This document shows, in pieces, positions 1 to 10,529 of a stretch of DNA of 64,000 nt. This stretch comes from Talinum fruticosum (lineage: Eukaryota > Streptophyta > Magnoliopsida > Caryophyllales > Talinaceae). The translations under genes were made by a program, and so were the position numbers. The stretch covers positions 2,294,001 to 2,358,000 of the forward strand of contig JAITYX010000086.1 in NCBI GenBank assembly GCA_021018815.1, given 5' to 3'. Each line of letters starts with the position of its first letter. The stretch's first letter is position 1. The notes beneath the pieces were generated by a model. It was given only the letters and a program-made list of their open reading frames with translations. It ran no database searches and was not told where the DNA came from.

Positions 1-105
1 CATCCACCTACCCACCGAAAACATCATTTCGACATCAACTGTGGGGTAAGAACTCGTTCTTGTTTGCAAAATCTATGTGTATTCTCAACATCATCTCATT
101 AATTG

Positions 106-900
106 AACTTAAAAATTAGTAGAAGCCCTACTTGAACCTGAATGGGTATACGCAATGCAAGAAGAATTAACTCAATTTGAAAGAAACTAAGTCCGGACTT
201 TGACCAAACGACCTTCTTGTCACCCAGCTTATAGAACCAAATGGGTTTTCAATAATAAACTAGATGAGGGAGGTTTGGTAGTAAAAAATAAGGCTTGATT
301 AGTTGGTGAAGGATATAACTAAGAAAGGGAATTGATTGTGGGTAAGCCTTTGCGCTTGTTTCTAAGATTGAGGCAATCAAAATTCTTTTAGCATTTGCAT
401 CTAGCATGAACATTAAGCTTTATCAAATGGATGTTAAGTGTGCATTTCTTAGTGGTTATATTCAAGAAAAAGTTTATATTGAGCAACCCATCTGGATTTA
501 AAAACTCTCAATTTGCATATCATGTTTTCAAATTGCAAAAAGCTTTGTATGGTCTAAAATAAGCTCGCAGAGCTTGGTATGAAAAACTAAGAACTTTCTT
601 GGTTTAAAATGACTTCGAAGGAGGTCTCATTGACAAAACATTATTTACAAAAACGAAGGGAACTGATTTTCCGATCATTTAGATTTATGTTGATGATATT
701 ATATTTGGAGCTACTAATGAAACTCGTGCCAAGAGTTTTACGAGTTAATGAGATAGGAGTTCCAAATGAGCATAATGAGAGAACTCAATTTCTTCCTTGG
801 AGTACAAGTCAAGTAAGAGAAGGATGGCATCTATGTTCATCAATCAAAATACGATAAAGAATTACTAAAGAAGTACAAGCTATAAGATGTGAAGCATGTA
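106..900 (+). pseudogene. copia reverse transcriptase remnant
   Basis: The RVT_2-type RT of Ty1/copia elements copies element RNA into cDNA inside virus-like particles. Visible landmarks in changing frames are EPEWVYAMQEEL near 136, an FNNKLDEGGLVV segment near 250, LLAFASSMNIKLYQMDV near 390, KALYGLK followed by a stop near 540, and IYVDDIIF near 685. Stops interrupt it near 190, 297, 323, 560 and 604. The catalytic YVDD is still readable but the frame around it is broken. The 82-residue open frame at 609-857 is mostly out of phase with the RT and is not a separate gene. Confidence 0.85.
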
Positions 901-1084
901 GCAACACCAATGAGTAGTCAGTACTAAACGAGGACTTAGATGAGAAAGGTAAAATAATAGATCGAAACTCTACGAGGTATGATTGGATCTCTACTTTATC
1001 TTACACCATGTACGCAAGATATCATGTTTAGTGTTTACCTTTGTGCAAGATTTTAAGCTAATCCTAAGGAATCACATCTCACTG

Positions 1085-1590
1085 CAGGTGAAGAGAATTT
1101 TTAGATATCTTACGGAGACTCACACACTTAGTCTCTAGTATTCAAAGGACTCGGATTTGACCCTCATTGGGTACTTAGATGTTGACTATTCTGGATACAA
1201 AGTTGATAGAAAGAGCACATCAGGAGCATGCCAATTTCTAGGTCAATCACTCATCTTCTTACATTAAAAGAAGCAAAACTCGGTTGCTCTATCAACTGCT
1301 GAGGCTAAGTACATAGCAACTGGAGCTTGTTGTGCTCAGATTTTCCGGATCAAGCAACACTTGAAGGATCTAGGATTTTCATTCACATCTATCCCAATCA
1401 AGTGTGATAATCAAAGTGCCATCAACATCACAAGAATCAAGTTCAAGCACTCTAAAACGAAACACATTAAGGTCGAGTATCATTTTCTAAGAGACAACTC
1501 GAGAAAGGTGATATTCAACTTGAGTTTATTCTTACCAAATTTCAATTAGCTTATATTTTCACAAAACCTCTGAGTGAAGATTAATTTTTT
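1085..1590 (+). pseudogene. copia RNase H remnant
   Basis: The Ty1/copia RNase H removes the RNA template during cDNA synthesis. Readable landmarks are the SKDSDLTL-like segment near 1143, GYKVDRKSTSGACQFLG near 1197, NSVALSTAEAKYIATGACC near 1278, and the C-terminal block with QSAIN and the HIKVEYHFLRD stretch at 1361-1520. These match the same domain in S2 (12.6-12.9 kb) and S8 (47.95-48.27 kb, minus). A stop after the LH at about 1266 and frame changes after 1500 make it non-functional. The C-terminal open frame of 62 codons is a genuine fragment of this domain. Confidence 0.85.
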
Positions 1591-1691
1591 TATTAGGAAT
1601 GAACTTGGCATGTTCATTGCCCGATTATCCGAATTATTGCATGAGTTTTTTGGTATGAAATCGGTGTAATCTCATTACCACTCTGGGAAAA

Positions 1692-2500
1692 TTAGCTCAT
1701 GTACATGGGGTCGTTAGGTGTGAAATAAACACCCTCTGAAACAAAAACCGAGAGTCTCTCTTTGTGTTTAGTCTTTGTACAAATATGAGCAAGAAACTTG
1801 ATTCTATTGTTGATTAGGCTTAGGCATAGTCCCGTGACTTGGCAAGCGATCCGTGAAACTCTATTGAAACATCCGGAATTTCTCTCCCTCCAAAGTTGAG
1901 CTGTGGTAGTTGTGATGCATATTCCAAATATTTTGGCTTGGAGGTTAGGGTATCCGTGTGCTTCATATATGTCTTTCACATGTTCGAGGCTATAGACAGA
2001 TTGCCATACTTGTTTCTAGGCTAGGATATTTTGTATCACCATTTGATCTGTATGCACATCTATAGAAGAGGTGCTCATGAGATTCCTGTTGGTGTAGACA
2101 TAATTGGCATATATCAGAGGTTGTTGGTATGAGCATAGCCCTCAATCTATCCATAGTTGGTGGCCTTTTCAGCCATGCCCTCCGAAGTTCACAGAGAATT
2201 TTGGAATGTCTGTATCTATCCCATATCACCTGTGTACATGGTATTTTAGGCACACTGCTTTAAAGCCATTTATAGCCACTTGCAATTGTGTATTCACTAG
2301 AGGTATTAGCTGCCCATCTATTGTTGGAATAGCCAGCTGCAAACTCCCTTCAAATTTTCGGGATTTATCTCCAGTACCATGCGAGTATTAGTCGTTGCTT
2401 GGACCTGCCATATGTCATTTTGTTTGATGTATAATCCACGGATCCATTTCACCCATAGGTAGCATTTATCATCAATCAAAAACCATAAGTGTTTCGCCAC
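1692..2500 (-). pseudogene. LINE ORF2 C-terminal zinc-binding (zf-RVT-like) region
   Basis: The minus-strand frame 2253-1990 contains the plant LINE C-terminal pattern. A block with RLRAMLIPTTSDICQLC is followed by a CxxC...HExxxHLFYxC arrangement (CQLCLHQQESHEHLFYRC). The next frame, 1979-1692, has LWRERNSGCF, the usual W.ERN box at the end of plant ORF2. Upstream, 2500-2318 holds an LWFLIDDKCYLWVKWI stretch that belongs to the RT-to-zinc-finger linker. At least two frame changes separate these parts. The domain is thought to help bind RNA or target DNA during retrotransposition. Confidence 0.8.
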
Positions 2501-2752
2501 CGTAGCTTTGTTCCAAATCCCACAGTTTCTTATTCCTAACCTTCCCGCCGATTTGGGCGTGCATATAGGGTTCCGAGCAATGGGGGAACTTTCGTGAACT
2601 TAGCAGTTTGGGACCATAAGAAGTTCCTACGAGATGGCTTCAATTTGTTTGATGAATTTCTTAGGTAGCATAAATAAGCTAGCCCGAGTATGTGTGCATA
2701 GCCATCAAAACAGAATTTATAAGCTGGAGTCTGCCAAGCATATGAAAGGTGC

Positions 2753-4203
2753 CTAGATGTCCGAAGACCGCACCCTTTTGGTGATCTTCTCTACCAATTG
2801 TTGACAATCACTAATTTTCCATTTCTTAGTTGTTAAAGAAACCCCTAGGTATTTGATAGGGAACTCACCTTTGGGGAAACCTATAATCTCTTGAATTTGT
2901 TTGCTGACCCCTTCTGTTGTTCCAGTAATAAACACTTGCGATTTGTGGGTGTTTCGTTGTTAATCCAGATGGAGTTTGAGAAGTGGCGAAGTGCTGTCAT
3001 CACTATCTTCACTGTGGGAATATGACCCTTACAAAATATCATGAGGTCATCTGCAAAGCTTATGTTAATAAGCTTAAATCCTTTACACAATAGATGGAAT
3101 TTGAAAGTTTGTTGGCTAGCTTGGAACTGCAAGGTTCTAGTAAGGTAGTCCATAACTAGAACAAAAGGAGGGGAGATACAAGATCCCCTTGTCTCGAGCC
3201 TTTCTTCCCATGGAACCATCCATTTGTTCTGCTATTAATAGTCAAGGTATATGTGCAGGTAGTTATTGCCGTCATGATCCAATTTTTGAATTCAGTGGGA
3301 AAGTTCGGGTGGTATAGTAGGCTGCTGCAGGAACTCCCATGAGATGGAGTCATAGGCCTTCCTTAAATAAATTTTAAACATGCATCTCGGAGAGACTTTT
3401 TTCCTTTGATATAGTCTCACCAAGTCTTGACAGATCATTATGTTGTGTCCAATTAGTCTCCCTTCAATAAAAGCAGATTGGTTGTCATTAACAAGAGAGG
3501 GAGTACTTTCTTCGATCTTTCACACAGACATTTTTGAGATATACTTGTATAGGGTATTGCAGCGAGGCAATGGGCCTATAATCTACTGCTGTTGCTGGGT
3601 TAGGCACCTTAGGGACAAGTGTTATTCTTGTAGCATTCCATTGTTGAGGTAGGACTCCATGTTGGAAGAAGTAGAGTAAGGCCGAGCATATATCCTCTTC
3701 TATAATGGTCCAACTTCCTCTAAAAACCCACTCGTTAAACCCATCGGCCCTAGACTTTTGTGAGTAAAAAGGTCTAAGGGGTAAGCTACATAACAAATAT
3801 ATTGATTGTCTTCTCCAGGAACGGCATCAATGTGGTAACATCGCCCTTTGTAACGATCAAGACTGGTAAGTCCGTCATTGCTTCTTCTCCGGGAAAAGAA
3901 GTTCACGACCCGTAGGGATGGAGAATAATGCTCTTTTAACATCATCCTTGGTGAACGATTTGACGAGGGCTATTTGTTCGGAGATGTTCAATGTTCCCCC
4001 ACGGCAATTATGTCGTGATGTATCAGCTCAGTGATTTTTGCAAGGTTTCCCAATTGTTCACTATAGAATTGCAGGAAGTGATCCACCACTCGTGAATAGT
4101 CCCAACACCATTCCCCATTATTCATCCGGAACGAGGAGATTCTATTGGGATGGTGTTTAGCTTTTAACACTTCATAGAAGTATTTGTCATTTGAATCTCC
4201 CAT
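2753..4203 (-). pseudogene. LINE ORF2 reverse transcriptase remnant
   Basis: The RT of a plant L1 element, spread over several frames. From the 5' side: the pre-RT block GDSNDKYFYEVLKAKH (4203-4140), the ITLVPKVPNP...DYRPIA motif of RT block 1 (about 3620-3560), a GSRQGDLVSPLLLF block (3353-3156), and the catalytic INISFADDLMIFCKGH (about 3070-3025), where the FADD active site is intact. The following KGEFPIKYLGVSL block (2870-2820) is also typical. Order and spacing fit one RT domain broken by about five frameshifts. It would prime cDNA synthesis at a nicked chromosomal site. Confidence 0.88.
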
Positions 4204-4483
4204 GTTCAGCCGGTCGTCCTTGGTTTTTGGATGTAGAAGCTCTCAAGTCTGTCTTTTCACATTTTGACTTCGAGTGTGAAGTTGGAATTCCATGTCATGT
4301 AGGGATTGATCATGTGGGCTGCATTGGAGTTTCATATAGATGTCCCCAAGGGTTGCCTTAGCTTGAGCATATCTCGCCTTAGATATCCCCAAACTTATCC
4401 TTGTTCAATTGCTCGAGAGGTCGCTGTAGTTTATCTAGCTTCTTGTAAACATCAACCATTATGTTTCCTCCTATGCTTGTTTT

Positions 4484-5280
4484 TCATACAGCCCCTATGA
4501 TGCTTAGGAAGGATGGATCAGAAATCCACATGTCAAAGAACTTGAAAGGGCTTCGTCCAATTTTCCGCATCTCAAAAAATTTTACTAAGCTCGGAGAGTG
4601 ATCGGAGGCTTCATCAAATAGAAATACCGTGGCAAGCATCCGGGTTGGCAGTGAGCCATTGGCCATTGACTAGGACCCTGTCAATTTTAGAGAAGATTCT
4701 AGAATGTGGTTCCTGCTTATTTGTCCAAGTATACCTGCCGCCATGCCGTTTCATATCCTGTAACCCTGCAGAATAAACACAGTTTTGAAAATCAACGAGT
4801 GTCTTGGTAGGTAACTGGGGCACCCCTTATTCTATCATCCATGAATAACAAGTGATTGAAGTCCCCCATCACCAGCCAAGGTTCATTCATGGTGGATGAG
4901 ATCAGGTTTATTTGAGATCATAATTCCTGTCTAACTTCTTCATCATTTGAGCCGTAAACAACACCGAGGTAAAACCGCTTGTTTATGAAAGTATGAGTAA
5001 CTTTGCAGTGTATAAGCTGAGTAGAAGCTGAGAGGGTGTGTACCGAAAGAAAGTAGGTAGCCACATAATCCACACCCTAGCTTTTTGAGCTTCATTGATC
5101 TTTGTGTGATGTTGCCATCCTTTGAAGTAAGCTGCAACTTTAGGAAAATTGCACATCCCGACTTTTCTTTCTACCATCCCAATCAGAGCCAACTTTATTA
5201 ATGTTATAGAAATGGAGCACCTCCTTACGCTTATTAGGGCCATTAAGGCCTCGGACATTCCATGTTGCTATATTATCCAT
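4484..5280 (-). pseudogene. LINE ORF2 apurinic-like endonuclease remnant, with ORF2 start
   Basis: The minus-strand ATG at 5280 opens MDNIATWNVRGLNGPNKR, the usual first motif of the plant L1 endonuclease, so I take it as the ORF2 start. Further along, a GRYTWTNKQEP block and SKIDRVLVNGQW (about 4740-4665) give the substrate loop and the NxxxxSKIDR region. Near 4650-4560 an FLFDEASDHSPSLVKF stretch carries the SDHSP catalytic histidine motif. The endonuclease nicks chromosomal DNA to create the primer. Frameshifts near 5215, 5130 and 4850 break it. Confidence 0.85.
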
Positions 5281-5757
5281 GGGGTACTTGGATCCCCCAC
5301 CCCTTCATGGCTCGCATTTTCCTCTTGAGTTGTATCGGTTGGCATCCGCTCTGCTGTCAATTGTCCCAAAGTTGCAAACGTGTTGCGGACGGGGTAGTCC
5401 GCATAGTACTTGGATTTCCTTGTTGGTCCCCGAGTGACGTAAATCCATCCTTCCTCATTTTCCTACGTTGATAACTCCTGTTCGTTGTTTTTTGAGGGAT
5501 TTTTTAGCCTGCCATACCCATTTGCCTTCGTTGTGCTTGCATTGAGCTGTCTCATGCCCATATTTTTAGGTCCAGCACCGGAAGAACTAGGTCCAAGTGT
5601 GGATGTGCTAGGCCCCGCTTCGATAGTACTACGATGGTGTACATGCCATGTAGAGCACCGGGAAGTGGCTACTCCAACCGTTCCACCGAGATGGCATTTG
5701 TTGGCTAGATTGGCGTGTCCGAGTCCCCAAGCTACCGAGGAAGCCTCCTAATGATAA
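5281..5757 (-). pseudogene. LINE ORF1 C-terminal tail (truncated)
   Basis: The minus-strand sequence just upstream of the ORF2 start reads a GWIYVTRGPTRKSKYY block followed by an acidic tail with ENASHEGVGDP, ending close to the ORF2 ATG. A short, low-complexity C-terminus with a W.xV.RxxxR box is what plant L1 ORF1 (nucleic-acid-binding protein) looks like after its zinc knuckle. The zinc knuckle and DUF4283 domain are missing, so the copy is truncated here. The plus-strand open frame at 5485-5751 is an antisense shadow. Confidence 0.55.
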
Positions 5758-7303
5758 CGATCTAAATCGATGACTCTACAAAATGATGGAGGAATTAGCT
5801 TATTTACTAAAAGCTCGATAAAGTTAGCACCTACACTAACTAAGACTCACCCGAAATGTTTGCAAGGTCTTTCCAAGTAAATAAATCCTTGATACCTCTA
5901 AAGGCAAACTAGAACTCGATTGACGAGTTGAAGATTGTTTCCAATTCAACTGCAAGATTTATGGCATTAGTAAGACACTTTTAGCATGCAACTAAAAGTG
6001 AAGAGTATAAAACTCTTACCCCTTACAAGTTTTTAGGGAGACAGAGTGCCCCATACACTCCCGATCATGAATTTTTGGAATTGTCACATAACATGAGGAT
6101 TCTCTAGGTCGGGACACATCAACATCACGGCTCATGATATGGATGTCCTCGAGGAGAACCTACAAAAGATGAAGTTAATTTCCACACAAGAAATTCAACT
6201 ACACAAAAACAAGAAAGAGATGAAGGCTCACTAATCAAATCATTATCCGCCCGAGTAATAAGCATAGGATGAGTGCACGTTTAAAAATAAGGTATAAGAA
6301 TACCTAATAGTAGCTTCTTCCTGCTCCTGTTGAGTTATGGAGCAAAAATAAAACATGGTTTGTGGTGGATCATAAGGAACAAAGGGAGGCCATGTGTTAT
6401 ACCGGATTTGAGGCATTTCCGTTCGCCAAGATACCAACAAAACCCAAAAGCACCGTCAAACAAGATCCTCCTTTCTCTCAATTCGGCGCAACACCTACAC
6501 TTGGAGGGAGTTGAAGTTTGGCCCATGGATGGAAGTTGCCTACACACACAGAACCCATAAGGAGACAAGCAAAAAGGGCAAAAATTGGACAGCAAACACC
6601 AAGCTTTCTTGTCGGTGCCAGCCAACACGGTCGTGCCTACAAGCCAACCACAAGCTATGGCATGGGGCAGCAGATCGGGCAGTGTGGAAGAAAAATTTCA
6701 TAGTATATTTTGAGTTAAATTTAAAGCTTGAAAGTAACATACCGAAGCCACACATTTGAGGGTAGACCTTAAGAAGCTAAGATCATGAGCTTTGGGTCAT
6801 CGAAGGTGGAATTTGGCCCATGAACCGGGAAAAAGGCGAGGAAAATACTCATAAAGCCATAGCTACAATTTAGTAATATAAGTGAGACCTAATAAAAGAA
6901 GTGGAGCTACTTTGATGGTCTTCCACAATCCACACAAAGGAGATAGTTTGTTGAATCTCTCTCAGCCTTTGTATGCCTCATACTTAAGGCCATTTATGAG
7001 GCAAGTATAAGCGAGTGCACCCAAGTTAAGGTCTCTATCCTTGTCTAAGTCCGCTAGGTTCACCAAATGGTGAACATGCACCTTGGAAGCTTGGTCCGAA
7101 AAGATTGATGTGCTTAACAAGAGAGCAAGCTTTAAATTTCGGGCTATTATTGGTTAAACCTAGTTGTTAGAGAATTCTACCGATGCTAACTTGAGGAGCG
7201 TGTGTAAATAGATTTTTCTTTTTTCATCTTGAGTCTTTTTGTTTTTTTTTAATTTTGTTTTTGTTTGAGTCTTGGTTTTTGCTTGGGGACAAGCAAGGTT
7301 TAA
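5758..7303 (+). other. gypsy 3' internal region, mostly non-coding
   Basis: This stretch precedes the polypurine tract and LTR at 7304-8946, so it is most likely the 3' internal part of that gypsy element. I find no RT, RNase H or integrase motif in it. The minus strand has short coding-like pieces with intron-like borders (separate entry). Around 6600-6700 the words CCAACACGG and GGGCAGCAGATCGGGCAGTG resemble words inside the following LTR (7800-7960). Otherwise it is unrecognised. Confidence 0.4.
6000..6560 (-). pseudogene. possible spliced antisense ORF remnant in gypsy 3' region
   Basis: Seen: a minus-strand frame at about 6440-6304 reads RYNTWPPFVPYDPPQTMF and then a Q/E-rich QQEQEEAT block, ending in AG|GTATTC, a fair 5' splice site. 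About 140 bases on, a T-rich stretch ends in TTTTGTAG (6160-6167), a good 3' splice site, followed by the open VLLEDIHIMSRDVDVSRP frame. Family knowledge: some plant Tat-lineage gypsy elements carry extra antisense ORFs between integrase and the 3' LTR. Inference: this may be one, decayed. I do not recognise the protein, and a chance open frame is possible. Confidence 0.3.
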
Positions 7304-7316
7304 GCATGGGGGACTT
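7304..7316 (+). other. gypsy polypurine tract
   Basis: GCATGGGGGAC directly precedes the LTR start TGATAAGTGCC. The stretch before it, CTTGGGGACAAGCAAGG at 7282-7298, is a common companion of this tract in plant Athila/Tat-type gypsy elements. The tract primes plus-strand cDNA synthesis and fixes the element's orientation as plus. Confidence 0.75.
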
Positions 7317-8946
7317 TGATAAGTGCCATTTTTGCATTAGATTTCATAGGAAGTTGCTTGTCATTTTTGGGGATTTATGTTCATATTTATGTACTCTATG
7401 CCCCATTTATACTTTTTACTTGGGATTTGCTTTTTTGGTTTGTTTCTGCAGCTTCCTAATGATTTGGACCTGATTTTAGTCATATTTCAGTCCAAGGCTA
7501 TTTTGAGTCTATGTTTCTAACGTCCTTATTGAAAGAGCTTTCCAATGACATATTATAAGCTTAATTACGTTAAGGAACGGAAAAGATATGAGTTGGAAAG
7601 TATGAAGGGTGCGGTAACGGACACTTCTTTACTCTCTGAATTATGTTTTTCCCACACTTATGAAGCAAGCATAATGATGAAAGAATTAGAAACTAGATTT
7701 AATGAGCTTTCCGGAAAATCAAGAATCGCCTTATTTGGACATCGAACGAAAAAGTTATGATCGAATCAATTTGACACATGCCTTCCGAAGCAACCAACAT
7801 GGGCAGCCCGTTTTGGAGGAAATGGCCCGTGTTGGAGGTCGGAGCCTTTGCATTGAGAACGGAGGACACGACCTGTTTTCAGCGTCCCCGTCCAGTTTTG
7901 ACGTGCCAACATCCAACACGGTCAGCCCGTGTCGAAGGACACGGCCCGTGTCGGAGGTAAATTTTGCCAAGACGATTCGGTTTTGACGGTTTCGGCTCTT
8001 GATTGCTTCTTAATGGCTTATTTAAGCTGCTTTTCGGCAATTCTCGCATCAATCCAGTCAAGAATCCTCCATAGTTCATCCTCCATTTTCCTTTCCTCCA
8101 TTCCTTCACATCAAATCAAAAACACTTTGAAGATCGAAGAAGAAGATTGAAGCGAGTTGCGGAGTTCCATCTCGAAGTCGAAAGATTCAAGTGGAGCACT
8201 TCAAGCCTATCATCTACTTGTTTATTTCTTCCTGTTTGAGGTTTGATTCCATGTATTGGAAATTATTTAAGCTTTCAATAAACATGTGTGAGTAGTTTAG
8301 TTTTTCTAGGGATTTGTAATCCGAAACAATGAAGTTTGATTAGTTTTCTATGATTTGTGCTTGAATTCTCATTTTGATTCAATAGAAAGTTGTGTTCATC
8401 ATGTTCATGAGTGTTTTGAAGGCCTAGAATACTTATGTTTAGAGATTAATCTATCATATACTGAAAGGTGAAATAGAATAATCCGACAACCAACTTTTCT
8501 ACCTAGGTTATAAAATTTGAGAAAAGATTCGTAAATTAGGGGATCACTTTGATAATTTGAAATCTTTAACTTTGATTAACTTAAAAGGCATACGAAAGTT
8601 GTTTGATAGGTTAGTTAGAGCAATTCTATTAAGCATCGAAAGAGCGGTAGAATTTTGTGATTATCGATCCTTGATTTATTTGAATGAATGATTGCACAAA
8701 TTATGTTTAAATAATCAAACCCATTGTTAGGAAAGCAAATCCCTACATGTTTTTGTCCATTGATTTAAGTCTAGATTAATTTTCTTAATTTTAATAGTTA
8801 GAACTGGTTTAGAAAGAACCAACTTTAAAAATCTTATTTGCTTAGCAATTGAGTAGAGGGATAGTTTAGTGCGTTGCTAGATCGAGTCCTTGTGGGATTG
8901 ACCTTGACTAGCTACAATTTATACACCATGCGCTTGCGGCCTGTCA
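7317..8946 (+). repeat. gypsy LTR (3' LTR), about 1.6 kb
   Basis: It starts TGATAAGTGCCATTTTTGCA right after a polypurine tract. It ends in the GTCCTTGTGGGATTGACC (8885) block common near the end of Athila/Tat-type LTRs, with the last CA set at 8946 by eye. Inside, 7800-7960 holds repeated near-palindromic words such as ACACGGCCCGTGT. The open frames of 60-94 codons within it (7545-8150) overlap in all frames and show no domain, so they are not genes. No second copy of this LTR is in the window. Confidence 0.65.
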
Positions 8947-9567
8947 CAAGCACGACTCGGACTTGTTGATGAGGGATATGTTGAGCCCAAAACTCATCAT
9001 TCTCAAAGGACTCGAAAAGAAGAGTATACTTAAAGGAATTTTCCCGAGGAAATCTACTAGTCATGGGACCAAAGAGGTGATGCAAATAGTCACTATATTT
9101 GTACAAATTTTTGTCATAGACTAGAGGCTCCCCCAAAAGCCCAAGCCCAAGTGAACGTAAGGAGTAATAGGCATCTCCCTAAAGCTTTCACTAATGGAGC
9201 AAATGGGATCACGCTCTTTCTTTTCAAACAAATGGTTTAAAGACATATAAAAGGAACCAAACCCGACGTTGTTCATGATGTCCTCAAGAGGGTAGTTCCT
9301 TTCTTTAAAAGTCTCTATGAATTTCAGGATAGCCCTACTACTCCGAATGGAGCCCTTCTACAAAATGAAAATCCAACAAGATTGAGTAAAAGTATTACTC
9401 CAAGTAAGCAAAAGAAAGAAGTTTAAGCCAACAAGCTTACCGAAGGGGAAATGGCAAGTGAAGACACGTGGTTCTTGGCTTCCAAGCAAGAGGTCATTAG
9501 GGCTCCGTTCGTCGTTAAGATGCCATTCTCTCTCCAAGAAATTGTCATGCACTAATTCTCGGCTCAT
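8947..9567 (-). pseudogene. antisense gene-like remnant with a possible 83-bp intron
   Basis: Seen on the minus strand: an ATG at 9567 opens a frame (MSRELVHDNFLEREW...) up to 9441, where TTCG|GTAAGC gives a 5' splice site. A T-rich stretch ends in TTTTGTAG|AAGGGC at 9358, a 3' splice site. The next frame (AILKFIETFKERNYPL...) runs open to about 9150, and after a one-base slip at a G-run it continues as EPLVYDKNLYKYSDYL... to about 8947. The phase across the putative intron is off by one base. I do not recognise the protein. It may be an extra antisense ORF of the surrounding Tat element or a captured host fragment. Confidence 0.35.
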
Positions 9568-10398
9568 GTCCTTCCAATGGGATGAAGTCTTCTTCTAAAC
9601 ATTTTTGAAGAGTTATGTTTGTTAAAACCAACTAGTTTTCCCAAGACATGAGGGAGCAAAACTAGAAGCAAGACTACGAGCAAAGCAAGAGCAAGCAAGA
9701 AGAAGTAAAGAGAGGAGTAAGTGAAGTGTGTAAAATGAACCCACTAACCCCTCCTTTTACATGAAAATTCGGCCATAGCATAATAGGCACACAAGAAAAA
9801 ATTTTAAAAACCAAGAGCGGACCAAGAAGGAATCCGGCAGCATGTAGGGACAAGGCCCGCCAAAGGCTAGCCGGCGCCCGCCACGGTGTGTGATGGCGTC
9901 CCATCAGCCAGTAGCTTTACAACCGTAGCTAGTGGCTACCTTGTGAAGTCCAATAAGGCGTGGCAAGTGGGTTCTTGGAACCATGTGCATGCACGTGGAT
10001 TCTTGGACCCACCACATGAGCTTTTTCGAGTATGTTTCAATTGAATCATTTAGGGAAACTACAAAAGATTCGTAAATATGATTATCTACTAACAAGCATA
10101 TTAGTACAACGGATTATCACGTAAAGCTTCGGATCAAATAACGATCAAAGTTTCAGCATAAAAATTCATTGGGCTTTAGGTTTTATCAAGCAAATCTCGG
10201 GATTCTCTTACCGAACTTCATAACGTACCCATCGTGACCAAAGTCCAGGCCATGTCTTAGGGTTCGGGTTCGACGACAACGAATTACGGACATCACAAAA
10301 CAATCGGCGTTCAAAAGAATTCACAAAAGCGAGATAAGTATCATTTAGTGTCCACTTTGACCCTTCGTCTTTCGGACTCGGTCAATGTGAGGGCTAAT
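9568..10398. other. non-coding part of Tat 3' region
   Basis: Between the antisense ORF remnant and the LTR-B start there is no long coding-like frame. The minus-strand 63-codon frame at 10095-9904 shows no motif. The last 60 bases match the pre-LTR end of the Tat element at 37.43 kb, ending in a purine tract GTGAGGG (10387-10393). Confidence 0.4.
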
Positions 10399-10529
10399 CG
10401 TAGACATCTAAAACGTGTCATCCTTATTTCCTTTATTTCTATTTTTTTTTCCGACCCGATGACGAAATTCTAATCCCATTTGTGGATTTTGGATCACGAT
10501 CGATATCTCGATACATATGCGGTGAAATT
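10399..10529 (+). repeat. LTR-B fragment (Tat gypsy LTR start)
   Basis: It starts CGTAGACATCTAAAACGTG, matching TGTAGACGCCTAAAAGTG at 28327 and CGTAGACACTGAAACCGTC at 37485. About 130 bases remain, including the GGATTTTGGATCACGATCGA block shared with 28420-28440. It is then replaced by Sirevirus integrase sequence. Confidence 0.7.

Larger units (their letters stand above)
1..1675 (+). mobile_element. Sirevirus-type Ty1/copia remnant S1 (pol 3' part)
   Basis: The first 1.7 kb aligns by eye with the RT and RNase H of the copia copies at 11.5-13.0 kb and 47.7-49.4 kb (minus strand). It starts inside pol at the window edge and stops just after the RNase H end, where a minus-strand LINE begins. 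No LTR, env-like ORF or polypurine tract of this copy is present on the right. It is inactive: multiple stops and frameshifts, many of them TAA/TAG where sister copies have CAA/CAG. Assignment to Sirevirus rests on similarity to S2, S5 and S8, which carry a long 3' region. Confidence 0.85.
1676..5757 (-). mobile_element. L1-type LINE, 5'-truncated
   Basis: Read on the minus strand, the segment gives the end of ORF1 (5757-5281), then ORF2: AP endonuclease (5280-4484), reverse transcriptase (about 4203-2753) and the C-terminal zinc-binding domain (2500-1692). This is the plant L1 order. Only the tail of ORF1 is present, as expected from incomplete target-primed reverse transcription. No poly(A) (poly(T) on the plus strand) is evident at the 3' edge near 1676, so that edge may be deleted. 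There are several frameshifts and stops, so it is inactive. The left neighbour is copia remnant S1. Confidence 0.85.
8947..10529 (+). mobile_element. Tat-type gypsy 3' end (internal region plus LTR-B start)
   Basis: Bases 10343-10420 match the 3' end of the Tat element at 37430-37500: a TTCGTCTTTCGGACTCGGTC block, a purine tract, then the LTR start (C/T)GTAGACA. This shows the upstream 1.4 kb is probably the 3' internal region of another copy of the same family. It lacks RT and integrase and holds an antisense ORF remnant. It is cut on the right by Sirevirus S2 and on the left by the gypsy LTR at 7317-8946. Confidence 0.5.

Noticed and set aside
609..857. 82-codon frame as a gene
   Set aside because: It lies across the copia RT in another phase; the RT motifs in neighbouring frames explain the sequence.
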